Assembly (NCBI RefSeq): GCF_018294505.1
Contig: NC_057795.1
Location: 522,107,184-522,171,183, forward strand
From: Triticum aestivum
Lineage: Eukaryota > Streptophyta > Magnoliopsida > Poales > Poaceae
Reading direction: 5' to 3'
DNA length: 64,000 bases
Shown here: piece by piece, positions 57,245-64,000 of the stretch
Position numbering within the stretch: the first letter of the stretch is position 1
How the letters are laid out: each line of letters opens with the position of its first letter
Translations under genes and position numbers: made by a program
Notes under the pieces: model-generated
Database searches by the model: none
Told to the model about the DNA's origin: nothing
The model's input: only the letters and a program-made list of their open reading frames with translations

Positions 57245-60200
57245 AGGATCCTCTTTTCCATATGATGTGGTATGTTCATCTGTGCTGGTCTTGGACCAAA
57301 TACTACCTTCAGTTGGGCTTCATTAAGTTGTGTGCTTTCACTATCCCTGCGGATGCGCCTAAATATAGTTTTGCTGCAACACGGAGATAAAATAATTTTG
57401 GAGGTGATGGTTAGTGAGAAACAGATTCTTACATTATTTTTGGCCTCTGTCCAACTATTTTGAGGTGCAATAGAAAACAACTCACTTTTTGTATTCCTCC
57501 TGCCAGCTGTCGCTCATGACTAGATGGAAGAGGTCGGACGCCTCCTTTGTGTGTTGGAAGCAATGAGAATGTTTTGGATATGGACTGGTGTTTTGTCTTT
57601 TTTTCCTTTTTATTTCATCTGTTTCTGTCAGCGGAAGTAGATATGTAATATGTAAGCTCTCGTGATACGAAAGATGTTGGTGAACACCGTGGGATGGGTA
57701 GGTTATTACAAAAAAGATAAGTAGAAATGATTTTCTTACCTTTTTTGGTGGAAAAGAACTTTGAAGTTTGTGGTTTGAATTCTTTGATTCTTCCAGGTAG
57801 TTGCTCCCACTTTAATTGGTTTGTTCACCAAATATGGCTGTAAAAAGGAACTCTTGTTTCCACTCGGCATCTACGTTGCTTTGCTGCATGGAGGTCATTG
57901 GATATTCTTTTATTTTTTCTTTCATGAGATAATTGAAGTATTCAAGTAGTGCTGCTTGTAAAAATTAAAATTGTTGCTCTTGTACTATTCACTTACATCG
58001 AAATCCTCATCATCTTTTATGAGTTCAATGCCATTCCAGTATTTTGCAAATTGAGCCATGAAGTGTCTGCATTGGGTACCCTGCTGTTTTGGCACGCAAA
58101 CTCTGTTAGGTGTTTCTGCTATCCTCGACCAGTTCGGTTCGCTGTTGGCTTGTAGCTCCGCTTCACCGTAATGCTTCTTCATGAGTGTGTGCATCCTTTT
58201 AATCTGTGTTATTGTTGGGTTTTGCCATTAATAAAGGGAATGCAGGAATTGGAAAACCAATTAGAAAACAAGGTTGAATTGACGTACCCGTTCTTGGTGG
58301 TCCTTATGGTGTGTTTTCCATGTTTTTTTCGTCTCCGTGTCTGTAATTCAGTGAGTCAAGTATGTCGACGGAGTTCGTGTACTTGTTGAGCACGTACAGT
58401 GTGTAGTGTTTATCTGTGTTGTGAGGTATCATAATCTGTAGTGTTTGGATACAGAGTGAGTTAAAGTTCATTCTTGTCAGGAGAATTAAATGACACGTGA
58501 ATGTGCAATCTGTAGGAAGAATGCGTTATGTTTCTATATTTCTATTAACTTACCAGCTTTTTCTTCAAAAGTTCCTTCCCTGTTACAAGGGGTGCAAACT
58601 CTTTCAATGCTTCTTCCTCATTGAATTCTGCTAGTCCTCCTTCTTCTCCAATTTTAACACCGAGCACGATCTGCAACCAAAAAGTTTTCTACTTTTTAGT
58701 TCAATCTTTGTAATCACTGAAATGATGCAAGTGTTTTTGTCAAATTGGACTTCATACGTTTGCAAATTCTGCAGGAAGTATGGCTTTATCGGTTGTGTTG
58801 TATTGTTGCTGCGATGTCCATTTGTCGAACAATGTGTTTGCGATGGAGCCCTCCATCTGTCCACCATCTCCTTTCTTTAGCTGTTCCATTATTTGTTTTC
58901 CTGTAATCCAATCGGGTCGCGTCAAGCTAATATATACGTTTAGACTGCAAGCAGAAAAAGTTTATATATTAGTTAGGTTGGTTTAAAAAGGGGCAACATT
59001 TGTTTGTTTTTTTGTTTATGCAAGAGAAAGTACTTACTCTCTGCATTCATCATGTCCTTTTTTGCTGAATAGGTATTCATGGAGTGCTCTGGCTTTGTTC
59101 ATGAATTTGAAATCTCCTGGGACAAATGTAGGAATCATTATTTCTCCAAGGAGCCTTCTTGAAGGCTTTACCGGCCTTTTCTTGACCGAGATTTTCTTGT
59201 CTGAGCTGTTCTCAGATGATTGAGGCATTGAATCTTCTCCTGATTCTTGCTACAAGATTGTCAGATACGGCATGGCATCTTTGTTGAATTCATAGCTTTC
59301 GTGGTCATTCATCCATGTTTTGATTACATTGAACTCATAGCCCATCTTTACATACTCATTGTATTCTTCTAGTTGTAGCGGGTTAAGGCTTGAAAGAAAT
59401 TCATCAACTTCTTCGTGCTTTTCCATTGTTTTTGGTTTTAGGAAGTCTAAAGAGATGGTGCTGGAGGTGCCTTGCTGATTGCTTGTCGAGCCTGTTTCTT
59501 CTTGAAGAAGAACAGACTGTTTCTTCTGCTCAAAAACCTATTGTCGTGTTTTTGGTACGTCGTTGCTTCTGCCATCCTCTTTTAAATTGGTGCTTGTTTG
59601 TTTCAGTTGCGCCGTGCTCGTGATATTGCTGTTGATATTTTGCTCGTATGTTTCCTCTTCGGCATGGTGTGGTATCTTGTCGTCTGGTGGTGGTTGATCT
59701 GGTTCTATTGGTGGATCATTTTGTTCTTGATCTGTGCAAGATTGTTGGGCGACGGTGTGGCTGCTGACATCCATAATCTCTTTGTGTTTACTGGATATTT
59801 CAATAACTTCATGCTCTTGTGTGGTTGTCGCACGCATAATATGTTCTTTTGGCTCGGGAGTTGGCGGAAACTCTTCTAGTACGCAGCATTCTGCCTGTTG
59901 CATTTCTTTGTCTCCCATATCTACTTCATACTTCAGCATATCTGTAAAAAAATAATTAAAAAAATACTTCTTCTAGTGTTACGAAATTGTAAGGTTTAGT
60001 TTCTGAAGAGATTAACCTGTCGTACACTTGATTAGTGACAGTTTGGTATTCCCTCTGTGTTGACTGATTATTTGATATATAATTTTTTTCCTCAACTCTG
60101 GTACTTGTTCTGGCTTTAAGGTTGCTGTTTTTCCATCATTGGAGTAGTGCTTTAGGTTCATGTACATATAGAATGTGCAGTCCATTCTGCATGTAGAGGA

Positions 60201-61388
60201 ATGGTACTAGTAAGATTGTTGTATTCAAGAAACGGAAAGAAGAGAAATGTTTGAGCAATCGTAGTGGTAATTGTTGTATTGAAAAGATGAAAGGATAGAA
60301 TTATTTCAGTAATTGTAGTATTGAATCTTGCATATTAAGTGAAAATGTTGGAAGTGCTTACGTGTCTTCTCCTTGAAGTGGCACCTGCAGTTTGACCTTT
60401 TTGAAATGGTCGATGCTTTTTTCTGAAAGTTGTAGCTTTGTGCTTATGTGCTTCCAGATTTTCATTAATTTCCTGGTTACATTGTTGAAGAATTCTATTG
60501 TGCCTGGATATGCAGTTGAAGAGTCAAGGAGTTCAAAATGCTATTTTTGCATGTTAACTGTGATGGTGAAGTAATGACTTATAGTTTCGTCTTGCTCAAA
60601 CCCGCTCAATGAACATGGTAGAAGGAACTGCAAAACACAAAATAAAAAGAAAACATTTGGAAATCTTCTTATATTTTTAGAATCATAAAATAAAAAGAGA
60701 ACTTTGCATAACATATACGTAAATTGTGTTTTGTTTTTGAAACAGTTGATCTCCTTAACATGTTATAATCTTGCAGTTTTTCTTCTTCTTTCATGTTGAA
60801 AAATGATCTAAGCCTTGCAGGTAGTAATTTTTTTCTATTCTGTTGTTGATCATTATTTCTGTAGCACATTGGATCTTTGTCGTCGGCTTCCTTTATTGAG
60901 TGCTGCTTGTTTCGTCACAGATACACAAAGGGAATTTGTCAATTCAGTTATAGGGGAAGTTTATCTATTTATAAAGTCATATATATTGTTTTACACGTGA
61001 TTGTTTTGCCATAATATTTACTTACAGTGTTTCTTAACGACATAATCTTTCTCCATGTGCCATTGAGTTGTTTTCTCAAGATTGTTAGCATCGGCTCGAT
61101 TGCTTCGGTACGTACTAATTTACCGACCTTGAAGCTTTCGGCAACATGGCCTAGATTTACATCAAACTTGTTGGTTGTAATGAAAAGCTGATCCCTGAAA
61201 AGTATATTTAGAAAAATGTTTTAGCTGACACATGATACAGTCAAAATGACCGGGTGTAAGAATGTTTTCTGTGTAAGTAGCATGAACTTACATTTCTCTC
61301 TTTGTCCATGGCTTGCATACAACGTTGTACAGGTCTTCGATGGCTTTGTTGACGGAATCGCTATCTTTGCCCCCTTTCTCTATTATGC
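57240..61388 (-). pseudogene. Ulp1 (C48)-like gene, main body: two protease-domain copies and the start of a third
   Basis: Minus-strand exons with good splice sites include 61388-61292, 61194-61026, 60627-60362, 60186-60017, 59941-59039, 58944-58758, 58670-58554, 58435-58288, 58195-57997 and 57358-57240. Others near 60900-60745, 57915-57740 and 57590-57440 are less certain. First domain: SHYFTITVN with His at 60574-60576, LLDSS with Asp at 60523-60525, and MDCTFYMY with Cys at 60177-60179, a complete triad. Second domain: KHYTLYVLN (His 58406-58408), ILDS (Asp 58355-58357) and GTQCRHF (Cys 58069-58071), where the usual Asp before Cys is Gln. C48 enzymes process SUMO-like tags, and plant transposons often carry such domains. 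Lesions: TAG at 60541-60543, 59538-59540 and 59250-59252, and an apparent one-base loss in the A7 run at 58323-58329. Confidence 0.7.
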
Positions 61389-64000
61389 CTGCGATGATTT
61401 TGAATTTAATGTAAATAATTCCAAGTCACAAGATAGCAATTAAGTTTCTATTGTGTTGCCTGCTTCGATGCTGGAAGACATTTCCTGTCCAGTGTTGTTC
61501 CTTTCTTGTTCTCCTTCTGCTTCCTGTGGCATGTTTTGTTCTTCTTTTTGCATTGTACCCTTTTGTTCAGTTTCTGCCCCGTCCTTATTTGAGCCGTCTG
61601 TGCTTTTCTTAGCATCATGTTTTTCCTTGTCAACCGTTATGTCTTGTTGGTTGTCTTTTCCATCTTGTTTTTCAGTCTCGACTTGGATGGCACTGACCTC
61701 TCTGCCAGGGGAATTGGCATTGTATGACGGCGTAGGGTTTTCTTCGATATTTTCTGGTTCTTTCTCTGGAACAATTTGTGTGTTTGCTTCCTTAGTTGTA
61801 TCTCCGTGGTTGCCTTCTTTGTGTTTCTACGTTACCATTAAAAAGCATTGAAATAATTTAACTTGCTACTTTATTTTATTTATAGCAGCTATTATGGGAA
61901 AATAGCAAAGCGTTCGGTGCGTGCTTTGAGCTATTTTGATTATGATTAAGTTGTCATTTTGTGGAAACATTTTGTGCAACTTCACCCGTTGAGCTGTCGT
62001 TGGTGATGCTAACTGTTCCACCCGTTCTTCGTTGGTTGTTGTTTCTTAGGTATCGTCTTGTTCTTTGTTTTGGTGTTCATCGTCATTGTCATGGTTTTTG
62101 TCTTGCAGCTGTTCAATCATAAAGGTGGTAAGTTGGAGTGCATTTGAGTTCTCATGGAACTACTTTATATTTTCGTAGAATCAGCTTATGTGACTTTACC
62201 TCCTCAGTCGTTACTGCTTTTGTTGTCTCTGTTTCTGTTTTCGTTGCTGCTACTGACTGTTGCGGTTATTCTTCGTTGAGTGGAGGTTTTTGGGCATCTT
62301 CCTGTTCACTCTTTTGGAGCTCATCGCCGCTGCCATCGTTTTTGTCTTGTAGCTTTTCAAACACACAGGTGGCTAAGTGGCAGTGCATTTGAGGTTCAAG
62401 AGAGCTATTTTATATTTTTAGAGGATCAGCTTATGTAACTTTACCTTTTCAGTCACTGTCGTTGCTGCCATCTCTGCTGCGTGTTTTTCGGTGAGTGAAT
62501 ATTTTGGGGCTTGGTCTTCTTTGACGTCGACGTCTGTCGTTTGAAGATCCTGTTGCCCTTCTTAAGTGGCCTCCTTTTGCTCGTTTTTCTCCTCTCTCTG
62601 GGATGGAGGAAAGTAGTGAAATGTGAAATGCATATTTTTGAACTATAAGATCATTCAGAGGTAGTATGTGTTTTCACCTCTATACTTGTTACTGCTGATT
62701 GTTCTACGTGTTCCTCCTTGAGTGGTGTTTTTGGGTCCTTCTCTTGCTCTTTATTTTGCTGTTCATCGTCGCTGACCTTGTTTTTTCCTTGCAGTTGTTC
62801 AAATATAGAGGTGGCAAAGTGAGAGTGCATTGGAGTGAATATAGGTGTGGTAGGTTGGAGTTTATTTGATTGTCTACGAAGTAATTTTATAATTTCATAG
62901 TTGCAGGTTTCATAACTTTACCTTTTCAATCATTGACGCTGCCGCTGTCTCCGGTAGCTGTTGTTTGGTGAGTGAATTTTTGGTGGCTTGGTCTTTAGTG
63001 GCATTATTGTCTACCGTTTGAAGAACATGTTCGGGTTGTTCATTGGGATCCTCTGGTTGTGTTTGATGGTCTTGATTGTTGGTGCTGTCTTGAGTTTCTT
63101 GTGCCTGCACCAACCCAAAAAGTATTTAAGAAATGGGTGCATCTCTGATTGTTGAGTTACATATTTTTTATAAGACCTCTTTCTCTGGATTTGGAGGACT
63201 GTCTACTGCTGGAACTACAGCTTCTCCTTGTTTCGTGTTGTCCTCTAGTTTTTCTTGTTCAATGTCTATACCAGTGCTTTCGCTTGCTTCCTCTTCCTGT
63301 TTAATAAAAATTGAAATTATAGTTTGAACTTCATTTGTGTCTCAGTTTTGTAACCTCACCTCTTCAGATGTTGTTGTTTGAAGTTCTGTGCGTTTTTCAG
63401 TTTCCTTTGGTTGTGCTGCTTCTTGATCTTCGAGATCAATGTACTTGTTTGTTTCCTACATTTGTTCAAAGAAAAGGGTGAGGCATCCCTTATAATCCTT
63501 GTATTGCGGTATTGGGTTGAAAAGGGTTTATTGTTGATTTTTTTACCTCTGTGTTGATGACTTTGTTATTCCTTCCTGCATCGACTGTTTCTTTGTCAGG
63601 TATAACAGTCTCTAATTTCTCATCGGCTTGGATGTCTTGAGTTTTCTCCTTTGTACTCATGATGGTGATCAGCAATGTTGTGGCACTGGAAATCTCTTGT
63701 GCACAAACTTCCTGTTCTGTGACTCCTTCGTCTGTTGGGGTTGTCTCTTGGTCTTGCAGTGATTCTGATACCTGGAGTTCAAACAATATGAGTTTGCGGT
63801 CCACTTTCTTTCCTGCCATTATAAGTTTCCGGTGTGGGTTGTAGTGGGCTGTGGAAGTTTACCTCATCTTCGTTGTTTTCTTCTTCTTTGTCGTTTGTTA
63901 TGCTAACGGTTGATTATGGGTCAGGCTCTTGCATTTGGTTGACGGGACTGCTGACTTGATTGTTCTCCAGCTGAGCCTATATCTTGTTGGAGGTTTGTCA
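61389..64000 (-). pseudogene. N-terminal low-complexity exons of the Ulp1-like gene, tandemly duplicated
   Basis: Minus-strand frames rich in Glu, Gln, Thr, Lys and Asp (for example around 61453-61850, 62910-63110 and 63490-63819) are separated by short introns. Exons commonly end in a GAG-type codon before GTAAAG or GTAAAC. The donor-side motif, seen on plus as ACTTTACCT followed by C/T-rich sequence, recurs near 62190, 62435, 62920 and 63355, with variants near 62670, 63550 and 63860. Spacing is often about 240 bp, with repeated flanks such as GTGCATTTGAG and TTTTGTCTTGCAGCTG. The acidic Gln/Thr-rich product would be disordered. No start codon or promoter lies in the window; the gene continues past 64000. 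Assignment to the same gene rests on orientation, spacing and splice continuity. Confidence 0.5.

Overview
The window looks like intergenic DNA from a large grass genome, most probably wheat or a close Triticeae relative. Nearly all of it is nested Triticeae-type transposable elements (Angela/BARE1-type Copia, a Fatima/Sabrina-like Gypsy element, LARD-type non-autonomous elements, Stowaway, Tourist/Harbinger-like and hAT-like MITEs, a tRNA-derived SINE). Only a few host-type gene remnants are present. No bacterial genes, rRNA, tRNA or CRISPR were seen.

Layout. 1-3750: AT-rich degenerate tandem repeats (a ~150 bp unit, then a ~80 bp unit with a TTGAACTTC core). 3750-5460: unassigned DNA with a GC-rich island. 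5580-6725: probable mitochondrial insertion. 6726-11498: an LTR fragment, then the 3' part and 3' LTR of a Gypsy element. 11510-20282: a complete, young Angela/BARE1-type Copia element with an intact 1331-codon polyprotein and target duplication CACAA. It sits inside a minus-strand Copia LTR that resumes at 20283. 20860-23160: nested MITEs and a truncated retrotransposon 5' end. 23289-24320: an F-box reading frame without an ATG (minus). 24951-25985: MITEs and a SINE. 26399-27309: a four-exon NEP1-interacting-protein-like RING gene (minus) broken by a nonsense codon and a frameshift. 28019-30920: a MITE, a GC-palindrome cluster and two tandem arrays (146 bp and 112 bp units).

The most unusual locus is a multi-exon minus-strand gene related to Ulp1 (C48) cysteine proteases. 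It runs from beyond 64000 to 57240, then resumes at 32266 and ends at 31207. It appears to carry three successive copies of the protease domain with graded loss of catalytic residues, preceded by tandemly duplicated low-complexity exons. A minus-strand Angela-type element (32267-57239, target duplication CATCG) split one exon of the third copy.

That Angela element is itself mostly replaced by an array of LARD-like elements: LTR-internal-LTR-internal-LTR-partial internal (35661-55902; LTRs ~4.24 kb, internals ~3.6 kb, no credible coding capacity). The right end is a deletion junction with a short templated duplication, fusing LARD internal DNA to an Angela LTR cut just beyond its TATA box. Order inferred: Ulp1-like gene, then Angela insertion, then LARD insertion and LTR-LTR tandem expansion, then a deletion removing the right end of the array and the 5' part of Angela.

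The calls rest on reading motifs, splice sites, terminal repeats and target duplications by eye. Family names are from memory of Triticeae repeats and were not checked by database search.
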